The position numbers were made by a program, and so were the translations under genes. A DNA stretch of 64,000 nt, taken from the NCBI GenBank assembly GCA_964304625.1, contig OZ199839.1:2542001-2606000 (forward strand), in the 5' to 3' direction. Below the pieces are notes generated by a model, which saw only the letters and a list, made by a program, of their open reading frames with translations, was not told where the DNA came from and searched no databases. Positions 11,686-24,860 of the stretch are shown piece by piece. Source of the stretch: Kudoa neothunni (lineage: Eukaryota; Cnidaria). Within the stretch, counting starts at the first letter, position 1. Every line of letters starts with the position of its first letter.

Positions 11686-13108
11686 CTCCAACTATTTGTT
11701 ATTTCTACCGGGGAGTTGCGACCCTATTGTATTTAAAGTGATTTATCTTATGTATTTGTATTGAATAATAATTTTTTTTATCTAAATCATATTTTAAATT
11801 ACAGTGTAACTTAATTCTGAGGTTATTTTGAAGCATGGATCCGTGACTTTGGTTCCCAGTTACGTTTCATACGTGAAAAAATAAATTGATGTTAGTTCAG
11901 CAGGTTATTTAACTTAGGAATATTTTTTCATATTATACATTTAAACGTGTCAAAACTCGCAGAAAACTCAAATATTAGTATATTCTCATTGTTAAATCAA
12001 TTAACTTCATTCTTTATCAATTCTGAATAAAACGTTATTTTAGTTATCAAAAACACAAATTTCGTCACAGTTTTTGTAGAATAAAAGTATGATTAATTTA
12101 ATCTCTATGGTTTAACTGCAGAAAAATCGCCAAATTTATCGATTAAAGATTATAGGAAGCCTCATTATCGACCCATAAATGGTAACCTTAGGTTCCACAT
12201 GCCTAATGCTATACTTTATCTGTTAATCCTACCTTGTTAAATTAGACTAGTTTGACGCTCCAATTTAACAATTTATGGTAGGAATGATAGCTCTTCATCG
12301 ATCAAGTTATTTTAGATAATAATGGGTTAAAAATTTTACACGATAAATCAGTTAATGTTTGTATATAATATGAAATTTTTATATTTTAGATAGGGAATTA
12401 TAAAAACCAAGCGTTTAAGATAGGTTGCTACAAACCTACAAGATCGTAGTTGCTCCATTCAAATTTTAATGTATTAAATGATGTTATACCCTATCGATTC
12501 ATTGGTATGATCAGTTGAAATAATTACGAGGTGCTGGGTCAAATATAATAGATGACAACAACTATTATACATATAACATTGAATGAAGATTGTAAACTAT
12601 TGATGATGCAACACTGATAAATACAACAAAATTAAATAATCCGTATGGTAAGTTTTTATCGTTGTTCCTGATCTAGGTTACGGTAATTATTCAGCAATTT
12701 AACCTATTTATTATTTTTTAGTCTCATAAAAATTATTCTTCACGCACGTAACTCATTTAATATTGATTTACCACTCAGCTGAAGACTAAAGTATATTCTT
12801 TTTAATACATTTTTGACAACTATCGTAAATATTAATAAAATTATAATTTACTTTTATTTAGAAATTTATTATTACATTAATATCAAGTCAATTAGTAAGT
12901 AAATATTAAGTATCGTTACCTACAAAATTTTTCTAAAAGAAAGCATTAACGTATTTATTATTTATAAAATTATTTTAAAAAGCCAAATTTTTTAATCTCA
13001 TATAATAAAAATTTATTCCCATATTCCTATCAAAGCGTGAATAAAAGTTCAAATATTCATTCAACGAATATAAAGGATACTACATCTATTAATTATATAT
13101 TTAATTAA

Positions 13109-13640
13109 CCTTTCGACAGTTTCCGGGACCAAATTGACCCCTGAGCCTATTGTATTACAAGTTTTCCATATAAAAAGTATTTCACAATAGTCATATCTAA
13201 TTTATTCTCTTTAAAAATATAATATTTTATAATTAATTAATTAATAATAATTGGAAACAATAGAATAAGCAACGATATAAAGACCTACAATAAATTTGAT
13301 GCTTTTGGGGTCAATTTGAACCCAGGGTTTTTATTGCTTGAAGTGATAATGAAATATTTAATTAGATGAATTTTATGGACAGAATACAGTGAAAATAAGG
13401 AAAACATGTATACGAGATCATACTTGATGGCAGAGATGCATCTGTTTTATCACGCCGTTACCACGAGTGACCCCAAATATGCCGACAAGAGTCTAAGGAA
13501 GACTACGATGAGTTTTTTTACATTGACTCTAATAGCGATGCTAACAAGATATTTTATGTCAGTCATTCTAGCTATGGAAACTCAAGTTCTGATGGATTTG
13601 ATGATAATGATGAGTATTTGAATGTGTTTTGCGAGTTTCC
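13109..13640 (+). mobile_element. piggyBac 5'-end fragment
   Basis: It begins at a TTAA (13105-13108) with a terminus CCTTTCGACAGTTTCC and a subterminal AATTGACCCC / GGGGTCAATTT inverted pair (near 13131 and 13309). An acidic, serine-rich reading frame follows (SSYGNSSSDGFDDNDEY), typical of piggyBac transposase N-termini, and stops near 13640. No core or 3' end follows. Confidence 0.55.
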
Positions 13641-13690
13641 TTGGGTTAAGCTATGGCCCGCGGGTTCGAACCCCGCCTACGACAACTAAT
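13640..13690 (+). repeat. tRNA-derived fragment (T-arm/B box only)
   Basis: A perfect T-arm stem-loop, GCGGG TTCGAAC CCCGC, followed by seven bases like the 3' acceptor strand. No D arm, anticodon arm or complementary 5' acceptor strand lies at the right distance upstream. It is therefore a remnant or SINE piece rather than a working tRNA gene. Confidence 0.55.
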
Positions 13691-13820
13691 TAAATCGATA
13701 TACAATAATTCTCTTTGTAAGCTTATCCTTTAACATCAACAAACTATATTTTTAATTTGTAAATAAATTGATCTTTATTATTTTATGGATCAATTTAACC
13801 CTTTTAACTAAAACTAGCGG

Positions 13821-14431
13821 AAAAATCTATCCTCCAGGGGGCTCGGGTGAAAAACACCACTGACTTTTTTTGTTTAAAGTTATTCAAAAAATAATTTTGA
13901 ATTTATTCGAGAATGTTTAATAGATTCTATCGATAAAATTTGGAGCATATTTACATCTATTACAAAATTTAATCTGACTAGACCCAATCATTGTGGACTA
14001 TATTCAACGAATGATAAGGCCTTGCGTTAAGTAGTGTAAAAAACTAGTTATTATCTAATTCACCTGCCAGAACGGTCCAACTAGTCCAAGCTTCTTGCTC
14101 AAATAATCCCATTTTTCTACATAACCCAAATTGGCGCACAATCAAAATATAATATCCTAGGAAGTATTCTACAACATTACAATTCAAAAATAAACTTTTT
14201 TGTTGTTAAAACTTGATATATCTAACAAAATCGATGTTTCTCTATCCATCTAATAGGAAAACCTCAATATTATACCACCGGAAATTTTTGAGCGGTAGAC
14301 GAATAATGCCGCATTGGATTTGGTGGGATACTAATTGCAGATTCTCTTGTTTATAATTTTTCAAGTTAATACAAGCAAAAGAACCATGAGGTGTTTTTCA
14401 TCCTAAGTCCGTTATAGGATAGAATTTTTTT
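13821..14431. mobile_element. MITE, about 610 bp, family also at 37.7 kb
   Basis: Imperfect terminal inverted repeats of about 40 bp: AAAAATCTATCCT ... GGGTGAAAAACACC on the left, and GGTGTTTTTCATCC ... AGGATAGAATTTTTT on the right. No ORF. The terminal GGGTGAAAA..ACC pattern matches the element at 37707-38277. Confidence 0.5.
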
Positions 14432-15311
14432 GGGCATGCTCTAAACTTATTTTTTAGCCAAGTTTTTGATACGCGATGCGTTTAATCATTCTAGGAGAAT
14501 ATTGTAAATTTCCATTTACCATGATAAGGTTGTAAAATTTTATGCCCTCATTAAACGTGATTTGGAATGCAATAAACCCAAAACCCATTAGAGGGCTAAA
14601 AACATAATTATTAATAAGATAATTAAAAAATTTATTTAAAGTTATGAGCTAGTATATTTCTATAAAACTTACTTTTTTGATTAAAGAAAATGAATAATAT
14701 TGTCAATTTCGATAAAATTATAGAAACAGCCATTAAATTTTTAATTAAATTTTTGGGGGATACTCTACGAACTGCTTCCTTTACGGAAGAATTATTGGAT
14801 AAAAATTCAGGTTTAAGTTTTTCGAAACTTTTACAGACGCCACAAATAATAACGATGTGAAACATTTAATGAAAAAATCAAAATCAAGATTATCTTGATA
14901 TTTAGAAATCGACCTAAAATTTCGGATTTTTCAGCCATACACATCGTCCAAATGAAAAATACAACATCATACATTAGAAGTATTTGGTAACTTTTTAGAC
15001 GCATTAATAGCGAATTTTTAAATAACGTTAAGAATAAATACCAACAGGGTAAATTAATACGCATGCGTGCGCACATGTGAAAGTTTTTGTCATATCTTAG
15101 TTGATATCAGGTGGCGCCTGGGAGTATCTTTAGAACGGACCCTACCGAATCTTCCGCAAAGCTTTTATTGCAGCATCTATGGTTTGGGTCATCTCCTTTC
15201 TTTATCGTCCTTTCTTACAACTCGTGTTTATTCTATGTGTCAGCAGCCACCAAATTGCGTATCCTATATGCTTGATCTTGAGGTAAATATTAGATGAAAA
15301 CATATAAAATA

Positions 15312-16046
15312 ATGGATCGGTCGTACGTAATCCCGACCCCGGTAGCATTAGTACGTACGTCTGCGCATGCGCGAGAAATATTTAAAACAGTTCAGTGATT
15401 CCCAACTAAAACTGGACTCGCACCCCCATTTTTAGACATTCGAAATTCACTTCCCCTTTTGCACACAATAAGGTGTAACTGACTTAAAATTTATCATAAA
15501 TTATTTTCAATTTTGATCGGATCTCGCGCCACCTGAGACCAAAGCTCGAAACCCCCTGAGATGCGGGCACTCCTGACTTAAACAAAAAATCTGGCTACAA
15601 CTTAAATATTACTGAAAACCCGATATTTTTTTTATTTAAAAATACTATTTAAAATTGAAAAAATATCCAAAACAGAAGAAGATATTAACTCCCGCTTCTT
15701 TAAAGCCATGCTCTTTAATATTGTTGCTAAACTCTTCTAAATAAAATAACGCTGTCTTTGAAATGTTCATTGTTTTATTAATAAAATCATCTTACGTTTC
15801 TGATTCTTGGGGGAGAGGATGTCATTGCGACATTGTTACTATCATGAATTAGGGGGGACGTCACTATAAACCACATTACTACATTTCTACAACATGTGTC
15901 TAGGTTTATCCTCCGTTTCATAACTTTTTGTCACATTGATGTAATTATAAAAATTAACCAATTGTCTAACTTTGGTAGAAAAATGGAAAAACGCTTAATT
16001 TAATCATGTGGTCAAAGCAAAAAAAAGGTACGTACGACCGGTCCAC
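15312..16046. mobile_element. Nonautonomous TIR element with TA duplication
   Basis: Terminal inverted repeats ATGGATCGGTCGTACGTA (left) and TACGTACGACCGGTCCAC (right), flanked by TA. Arm 1 of the duplication lacks it. A related copy starts at 32385. A minus-strand remnant reading LFYLEEF is shared between the two copies, so the family once had a coding part, but I do not recognise it. It contains a nested hAT-like MITE. Confidence 0.65.
15389..15578. mobile_element. hAT-like MITE nested inside the 15.3-kb element
   Basis: Starts CAGTGATTCCCAAC and ends GGGCACTCCTG, typical hAT-type termini. The related element at 32385 reads straight through this point (TTTAAACAAAAAAT) without the roughly 190-bp insert, showing that it is a secondary insertion. 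Confidence 0.55.
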
Positions 16047-16832
16047 TATTGTATGCGTTACACATATTTAGAAATTTGGCTTTTTAAAATCATTAAATTA
16101 AATAGGTACCCGTGTCAAGTCTTCAAAAATTCTACAAGTACAAATTACTCTTTATTTAAAACGGCATCAATGCAACGTTACTCACGCCTATGTGGGAGTT
16201 TTACTAAGTCCGGCCTTGGCCTAACAGGAAATTATGTGTCCCCAAAGCACACTAAATAATAAATATTGATATTATATTTTTGGTTATATGATAGATTTTC
16301 TCACGAATTTTTCGAAAATAATTTTTAATCCCAGGCACTTGGTATTTATGAGGGTTAACTTTCGATCCGGTTCAAGAAGTTTATGCAGCATTCATCTTTG
16401 TAAAAATTTCACTTACTCTCATTGAAAACTATATTCACACTGACGAATCCATTATACATCAGATTAATTTTTTCCAGAAATTTGGATAAAGTTTGATACA
16501 ATTTAGCAATAAAGGGATAGAATAAGACCTACATGAATAAACTTGACTGAAATCGACTATTCATAATGTGTCATGCATCAAAGTTTTGCTGAAGAAATTT
16601 TTAATGCGCCAAAATTCATGAAAAAACGAATTAAACTAATTTAATACGAATGTAAAATAATTATAATAGTGTGATAGGGTTAAATGAGATAGATTAGCTG
16701 TGAAGTGCTCTACTCATCTGAAGTAGCCCACGGATTATTAATAACTATATCCCGAGACTGAAACAACGTTGTTTGTAAATTAATATCTCTATGTTGATAT
16801 TATTAATTTTTTGAGGCGAAAATAAAACTCAC

Positions 16833-17745
16833 CCTATACACGAAGGAGAATCTGGCTCATCGATAAATTCGAAGTATTGCAAGAAATTGGTGGGACACGC
16901 AAGGGCGGTATAGCAGTAGACCAAGTAATCATTCTCTACGCGCCTTGATCTATAACTATTTGCGATTTTTCTAGCATTTATCCTACACTAAATAAAATTT
17001 TGAGTAATAATATTCTATTAACCAATTACATATATTCTTTGTAGAAAGTCACGGTATCTTTCTCCACAATAAAACAACATCACATTTCTTGCAGCATTTT
17101 CATTTCGAAATATGATTTGGTTAATTTTTCCAAAATACTTAATATATATATAAATATATAAATGAGGAATAAAAAAATCTGTTACTGCACACAAAACACA
17201 ATTCATCTCGTATTCGATCAACTTTACTAAAAAATAAATCATATTAAATAAGGATACAGTTATCAAATACAAACATTTAATTTGAAATATATAAAAATAA
17301 TTTTTCTCATTAATGAAATGTATTATAAAAATTCATAACTTTTGCCATCGAAACACTTGCTACGACCTTCACAATACTCTCTACGAATTGTGGAGACGTT
17401 GGCTAACGTCTCAATCGTAATATTTATTAATGATAAACGACGACTCTAAAGAATTTTAACGAAAATATTTCAACTATTGTACTACATCTAGTCTATATTT
17501 CATTCGACTACGCGATATCATGGCTTGAGTACGGTTGATGAGTATATTTTTTGTTTCTTCGCTCAGACGATTGTAACTGGGAGGTGGAAACTAGAAAATC
17601 TCACTTTTAAGAATCACAGATATAAATTTACAGGAAAATCTGAAAAAGCTACATTTAAATTAAGATTAATGTGAATGGCCCCTAAATGACATATAACGTT
17701 GTTAACACAATGAAATGTACAGACAAAAATAAAAATTAGGATCAT
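16833..17745 (-). CDS. Secreted Cys-rich protein family, copy 2 (last exon unresolved)
   Basis: Start at 17745: a 38-codon first exon with a hydrophobic signal (MILIFIFVCTF), the same length as in copy 3. Next come exons encoding FPPPSYNRLSEETK, then TIRREYCEGRSKCF, KLIEYEMNCVLCA, a block with NVMLFYCGE, and exon 16833-16987 (155 nt) with VENDYLVYC and ACPTNFLQYF. All junctions are in phase and match the other two copies, and most changes between copies alter residues while cysteines stay. The acceptor of the final exon is not conserved, so the C-terminus is uncertain. I recognise no domain; repeated (R/N)xY.C spacing suggests a disulfide-rich secreted protein. A single unspliced frame around 17018-17272 is read-through of two exons and introns. 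Confidence 0.65.
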
Positions 17746-19442
17746 CACCAATTATTTTTCTCTTTCTACTGCGGAGTCGCAACTGTATTGTATTTATATG
17801 TAAGTTATCTTATTTATTTATTGGATAATAATTTTTTTATCTATATCTTGATTTAGATTGCAGTGTAAATTTAATTCTAAGGTTATTTCGAAGCAAGCAT
17901 CCGTGACTATGATGTCCGATTACGATTCATACGTGAATAAATAAACTAATGTTAGTTAAACAGATTATTCTAATAAAAGGTTCTTCTTGCATAGTATTCA
18001 TTTGAACATGTTAACACTCATAGAAAATTAAAATATCAATATCGTATTCACATTATTAATTCAATTATCTTTATCCTCCATCAATTCCGAATAAAATGTT
18101 ATTTCAATTTTCAAAAGTACTAATTTCATAAATATGTTAGACAATAAAGTGTTATTAATTTAATCACAATGGTTAGACTGCAAAACAATGGCAGATTTTG
18201 CCGATTAAAAATTATTATTGACAACTCTAGCATTAACCCATGTACGATAACCTTGGGCTCCACGAGTCCGATGCTATACTACAAGGATTAATCCTACCGT
18301 ATTAAATTAGACTAGTATGACGCTTTGATCGAACAATTTATGGTAGGATTGATAACATTTCACTTAATTAATTATTTTATGTAGTCGTAGGTTAAAAATT
18401 ATCTACAATTAAACAACTAATGATTGTAAAAAATATGGAATTCTTATTCTTGTAGATAAGGAATTAATAATAGCCAATCGATAACGATGGATTGCTGCAA
18501 TACAAAAAAATCATAACCACGCTCATATTTTAAGATAAATAAAAGGATGCTTTACTTGATCGATTAATTGGTATGGTCTGTTGAAAATATACGAGTGGTT
18601 AGGAGTCAAATATAATCGATTATAACAACTATTATTGATAACAAATAGAATGTCGATTGTAAACTATTGCTGATGCAACACTGATAAATACAAAAAAAAT
18701 AAATAATCAAGAGGGTCGGTTTTTATCGTTTTCGCAGATTTTTATTACGACTACTTTTCTGCAGTTCAACTTATTTTTTTTAGTTAGCCTTAGAAAATCC
18801 ATTTACCACGTATGTAACTCAATGAAGTATTGATCTATCACTTACTCGGCTGAAAACTACGGAATATTCATTTTAATGTATTGTAGGCGATTATCGGATA
18901 TAATCATAGAATTCAAATTTACAATTACACATAAATGCTTGTTATATTCACATCAAATTAATTAATTAATTTGTAAATCTTTAGGTACCAATACCTACGA
19001 AATTATTCTAACTGAAAGATCCCGCACAACATAATTCCATTGAATAATATATTATTCTATGAATATATTATTTTTTGTAACACTGGAAGTTTAAAAAGAT
19101 CGAACTTCTACATTAATTCAAAAATTTTGTGCTGGGTTGATCAATATAATTATTTTATTTTTTATTCTGAGCAATTACACTTTAATAACATATCCATTTC
19201 AGGTCGAATTAATATTCAGATTTGAGTTTTTGAACTTCAATGAAACTTAATGTAAATTAACGAGGGAACCACAGATTATGACCTATATTATTTCTGTTAA
19301 CAGATCATTGGAATCAATGCTCGTTATATTAGTGTACCATACAAAAAATACTTGTAGAAGAAATAACGATATAACGGACGAAAATTTATTTAGTATAGTC
19401 TAGTTTCAAAGTAAAGTAATTATTGTAGTTAGGTGGGATTGT

Positions 19443-20500
19443 TTAACTGTGGGGTGCCTGTCCCACCAAAATCAACCCACGGATAATTGATTGGTTGAAC
19501 TCGCGATCCAAACAACGCTGGCTGTAAAGCATGACCCCTATTGTTAATTTATAACAATTTAGGAGAAAAATATTTAACAAACTTACCCCAAACTTGGAGA
19601 TGAATCTAGTTGGTTTCTAAATTCCACAAATGGTAGGAAATCAGCAGGGCATACGTAGGAAGCACCACAGTAGAGTGTGTAATCATTCTCCCTGTTTATT
19701 CGAGCATGCCTATGTGCGGCAGTTCTACAGTCATAATAACACTAAATAAATTTAAGAGTAGTAATATTACGTTAGACGGTTACCATTATGCTTTCTATAA
19801 GGTTTTGAGCATTTTCTTCGCAATAGAACATCATCACACTCCTTCCAACATCTTCACGATGAAAGAAGAATTTCCTAACTTGTCCAAATATCTAAATATA
19901 CATTTAGATCTGAATAGAACAAAGATTCTTACGGCACACTCAACACATTTTAACTCTTGTTCGGTCAAGTTGACTAAACAAATAGTCAGTCACATTAAAT
20001 TAGGATATTTTATTAAATACATATAACAATTTAAAATAATTAAAACGAATAGATCTCATAATTAAATTTTTTATCAAGAGTGGAATCATACCAACCTTTG
20101 TTATTGACGCAATTGCTACGACCTTCACAGTAATCCCTGCGAATAGCGGTGTCGTTCGCGAATCCTTCAATCGTAAAATTTAATATTGATATATTTTGAC
20201 TCTACAAAATTTAATTAGTTCATTTTAGTTATTCTACTATAACTAATCGCAATATTATTCCGTCGCGAACTAAAGCATTTCGGGTGCGGTTAATCAGTAT
20301 ATTTATTGAGTCCTCAGTGAGACGGTTATAACTTCTAGTTGGACGCTAAAAATTCTATAATTCGCCAACTAAATTCAAAAACATACAGCAAAATCTGAAA
20401 CAGCTCCACTCAATTGCAAGTTAGTGTGAATAGCCCCTAAATATCTTAAAGCATTATTAACACAATGGAATATACAACAAAAAACAAATATAGCTATCAT
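19443..20500 (-). CDS. Secreted Cys-rich protein family, copy 3 (looks intact, 234 aa)
   Basis: Seven exons on the minus strand: 20387-20500, 20244-20345, 20096-20201, 19933-19973, 19784-19891, 19587-19741, 19443-19521; they sum to 705 nt with all phases closed. The protein has an N-terminal signal (MIAIFVFCCIFHC), NLT/NRT-type possible glycosylation sites and paired cysteines (RDYCEGRSNC, LKCVECA, MMFYCEE, DYTLYC...CPADF). No membrane segment follows, so it is predicted to be secreted. I recognise no family. The introns are 41-122 nt, and one donor is GTTAT-type. The flanks beyond the gene are less similar to the other arms, so this copy is probably the older relative. Exon structure is well supported; function is unknown. 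Confidence 0.7.
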
Positions 20501-23500
20501 CTTCGTCTATTCGTTAATTCTATTCGAGAGTTGCAGCTATAAAATATTTATAGTTTAATTTATCTAATGTTTACATTGAATTATAACTTTTTAATCTATA
20601 TCTTAATATAAATTACAGTTAGTTTAATTTCGAGGGTGTTTCAAAGAAGTGGTTCGTGATTTTTGGCGCCGACTAAGATTGCTTACGTGACCTAATAAGA
20701 TGAATTAAATTCAACAAATTTACCATAGTAAAAGGCACATTTTTATTTCAATATCCTTTAAACTTAACATTTTCATTAACTGAAAATTCAAATAATTTTA
20801 TATACGAAACATGAATTTAATTTATTCGCTATAAATTCAAAAAGATTAATTAATTATTCACAAATTTAGATTAAATAAAATCATTCGGGAATAAAAAATT
20901 TAATAATAATTTTAAATAATAATGATTAAGAATGGATACATTGATTATTCATATATCTAATAAATGATAGTTTATTTTGAAATAATCCTTAATTTAGTCA
21001 CAGTTAATTTTCTTTTTAGGACAAAATTCTGTGTAGACTAATTAAAGAGAAGTTAACAATTTTAAAGTGTTTTTATGCTCGCATTATCCAGTTAATACGC
21101 ACGCAAATGAATCAGGTGGCAATTAATCTCTAAGTTGAATACTAGGTGATATTCCATATAATATATTATTGAACAATCATGAAAATATTAATAACATTTA
21201 ACTGTATGTTCTCATTATTAGAAATCTGAATTGAAAAATAATTAGATTCTAATTATTTAAGTAAAATTATTAAAATTTTTCTCATAGAAGGGATCCATAT
21301 GACAAGATTCCAAATAATTATATGTATATACTAATGAGTTGGTTGGTTTTGGGAATTCAAGTTTCTTCAAGATCATAGAATATTTTGTAACGAATCTATT
21401 GATGAAACTTTAAATTGATTTTTATCACTGCATGAATAAATATCCAATATTCTATTATGGAATAATAACGATAATATATCTAATTATATTACTTAATTAT
21501 GAAAGTAGCGCGAAGTTTCTAAATCAAGTTTAATATCTCAATTAATATACAGAAAAAAAAGAAGATAAGTTCACTCATACCAGAAATTTATTTTATTGAA
21601 TTTTAAAAGGTGAATGATGTTAATTGTAATTTACGCAATATAATTTAATACTTTTATTTAGGTCGTTAAAATTAATATTTTTCTCATTATAGATATATAT
21701 TTTATATTTACAAAATATTACATTGCCAGTATCAAAATAATATTGCATCTATTGAAATAAACTTACGGCTTGATTTAATAAGGTAATGGGAATTGGTTAG
21801 AACAGCGTCAGTCATGGTGGTCGCTATGGTTTATTTCTCGAGATATTATAATTACCTTTCATTTATCATTAGAATTTCCGTTGTACGAAAATTAACTAAG
21901 ATGGTTCTCTAGTTTATTAATTAATATATTATTTGACGTTTTTAGTATCGTTTACAATTCTACTTACATTAGAGTGTACAATTTTATAGTAATCCGTTAT
22001 TTATTCACAGGGTTTTAATTAAATTTCAGATACAGTAACTACTATATTAACGAGGAAACTGAAATTTTAGGAAGACATGAATGCCATGGAATTATCCCTT
22101 TGTAGTAGAGTAAGTTTATAATCAAGCCATCAATTTAGCTTTTTTTATTTTGTAAGAAATTTAATTTTTTCAATTGATGTGAATCATTCAATGATTAACT
22201 ATTTGTTTATTTAGATATAAATTTCACTCGTAGTAAACAAAAAAATTATGAACTAAGGGACGACAGTTGACAGTTGTTACACCATTATTCATTTCATTTC
22301 ATTTATTTATAATCAATTATATTTTTAAATATATTCAAATAGATTTAATTAGATAATTACTTTCACTATAATTAATTGATTCCTCATCTGAATTTCTATT
22401 GATTCATTCATTTTAAATTAAACATTTCTTTTTTGTGACTGTAATTATGTATTAATTTACATATAAAAATATTTTTTCATGATTAAAATGTAGTAGTAGT
22501 TTATATAAAATGAAAATATATGATATTTTTATCATATTATATTTAGAGATGTTGTTTATTTGTTTAAATTTTCATTTTCAATTTACTGGTTTTACCTTTT
22601 ATAGTAAATAATGAATAAAAGTCAATAATTCTATCTTTAAAATTGAATTATATACTTAAGTAGATTTTTATACTTTAAATTAAAGTTGCGCCTAAAGCTA
22701 CCACTTAGAGCGCATCCATACATCACTCTGTTTATTTTAAACACAAACTAAAGTTATTTAGAAACTACGGTAACTCTACATATTGATCTATTGTTTTATT
22801 ATTACTGACGTTATTTTTCATTTTGAAGGCTCATTTTATTAATTCAACGAATTTACCGTAAAAAATATATTTTTTAATCTAGCAATTATGACCAAATTCG
22901 ATATATAAATTATTTTATCGAATTTTTATTCCATATTTGAATCGTAATGTTAAAAATATATTGTTAAGTTATATTTCAGTATGTCAAATGCCACAATAAG
23001 GTTATTGATTTATTAACAATTTATCGAGAACCTATTTATTACTCTGAGAGAAATAAAAGAAATAAATAGTCGGTAATAAATTTTTAGATAAAGACCACAC
23101 AACAAAAAACAAGTAAAAATTCTTAAGAAATGGAGGGCCTAAAATGGGAATGAATATATTATTTGGAGTTACCTTGAGGTAATAAATTTTAATTATAAAT
23201 GCGACGAGTTATCACGCAAACCAATGCTGTTTTAAGAATAGAAAGAAAATGCGTGTATAACTTATAAATTTGATTAATAATTGTGGTTTAAAACATTATA
23301 ACCTATATGGGCTAAAAAATGTTACCGATTATAATTAATTCTTTTACAATTATTAAAAGCTTATTTTATAAATTTAAAAAATTTTATCAAGGAAAATTGC
23401 GAAGAAAACTTAACCGTTCGGTTATTAATCTCTGGTAATTTGAATCTATGAGGTTAAATATTGTTCTCCAAATTTTGTCGAAACAAAGATGAATGCCTGT

Positions 23501-24860
23501 CTTTGATATCTTTAAAAATTATTTAATTTGTTTAACAATACCTAACACATTTTCAAAGTCTTGAGACATTAAAATGAATGAATAAACTGTAAATATATTT
23601 TTAAAATATTATTTATTATGGATATTACTAATGTGAATAATGTTAAATAGAAAAACTCACTACATATTTTAGGATAATTGAATTTATTTTTGCTATATTT
23701 CTTGATTAGTATTTATACTTTCAGTATAATATTTATTCCTGTTCGTTTATTAATTATGAGTTCATTATTCATATGGAAATATTTGGTAATAAGAACATTA
23801 CGATAATCCTTCATGAAAAATAAGGCAGGGGCCACGTATCGGTCACTAATGAACAGAAAAAAAAACATGATGAAAAGACTTATAACTCTCTAAATTACTA
23901 GAAATCAAAGTAGAGTTCACGAAATTCGGATTGCAACATTTTGCCCTCCAAAATGACAAAAAACCTTTACGCAGTGTCTTCATTGATTAAATTTTTCCCA
24001 TCGACTAAACCCCATTAAATTAAATATCCTTAAATTTAATTTATTTAAATTATATCAATGTAAAATTATTAATAAATTTAAATGTGTTATTTTTTTACTA
24101 AAAATGTGGAAATAAAAGACTCGATTTGTCTAACGTATGCGAACTCTTCATGAAATGATTCCAAATTAGACTATTAAACTACTGGTGAATATTTAACAGA
24201 ATAGTTAATTTTTGAGCCAAAGTTTCACAAATACAAGATTTTATATATATATAATTTGGAACAATTCTAAATAATATCATAAAGAAAATCGGGGATTATT
24301 TTTACTTTAAATACGATAAAGAGTAGTTGTTTCTAAAAATATGGAATTTGAAAAATCTTCATATATCAATAATAGAGGTGTAATAATGTTTATTAAAATC
24401 TTCAGAATAATTATATTCTCAAAATTTTTTCGAAGGACGCTTATCCCAATAATAATAAGAAATCGATCGCAACCTATTAGACTATTTCTTGATATAAAAA
24501 GTGTATTATTATTATTGACAAAATTTATTTAATGTAGTTTCTTTACGATATGCATCACATAATTATCTCATAAATGAGGGAAATGAGAATTAAAATTGTT
24601 TTTATTTCGCGCAGGCGCAATCGATATTTAGCAATATACTTAACCCAATTAATAATGTTTGCCTTATTTTATGCCTCAAATAATAAAATGTAACAAAATT
24701 AATTTAAAATTTCCGACAAAAATTTCAATTTTATAAATCTATCAAAAGTAATAATCAATGTTTAAATTTATTCTTCCTTTTCTAAAGTAACGTATTTTCA
24801 ATTAGAGTTAAAATAAGGTATATATTTAAAATTAAAATTTGACTTGGGAATCAAATATGA
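20501..24860. other. Gene-poor AT-rich DNA
   Basis: About 4.3 kb with no exon set, transposon terminus or RNA gene that I could support. Open frames are short and of low complexity. The last part is the 5' flank of the helicase gene. Confidence 0.45.

Larger units (their letters stand above)
9262..12945. repeat. Segmental duplication, arm 1
   Basis: Alignable by eye over its whole length with 15081-19025. It carries one copy of the secreted cysteine-rich gene plus flanks, including the hairpin-like TAATCCTACC...GGTAGGA block near 12230-12280, matched near 18290-18345. The arm holds a 469-bp SINE-like insertion that arm 2 lacks. Divergence is substantial, so the duplication is not recent. Confidence 0.8.
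15081..19025. repeat. Segmental duplication, arm 2
   Basis: Counterpart of 9262-12945, carrying copy 2 of the cysteine-rich gene. It contains a 735-bp transposon (15312-16046) that arm 1 lacks, and lacks arm 1's SINE-like insertion. Confidence 0.8.

Noticed and set aside
13640-13690. Possible tRNA gene
   Set aside because: Only the T arm and a 3' acceptor-like strand are present; no matching 5' strand, D arm or anticodon arm.
14632-15076. Two minus-strand frames of about 80 codons
   Set aside because: No homologue recognised, no phase-consistent join, and they fall in the border of the duplicated, transposon-rich segment.
17018-17272. An 84-codon minus-strand open frame
   Set aside because: It runs through two real exons of the secreted family and the introns between; homologous copies show the splice junctions.
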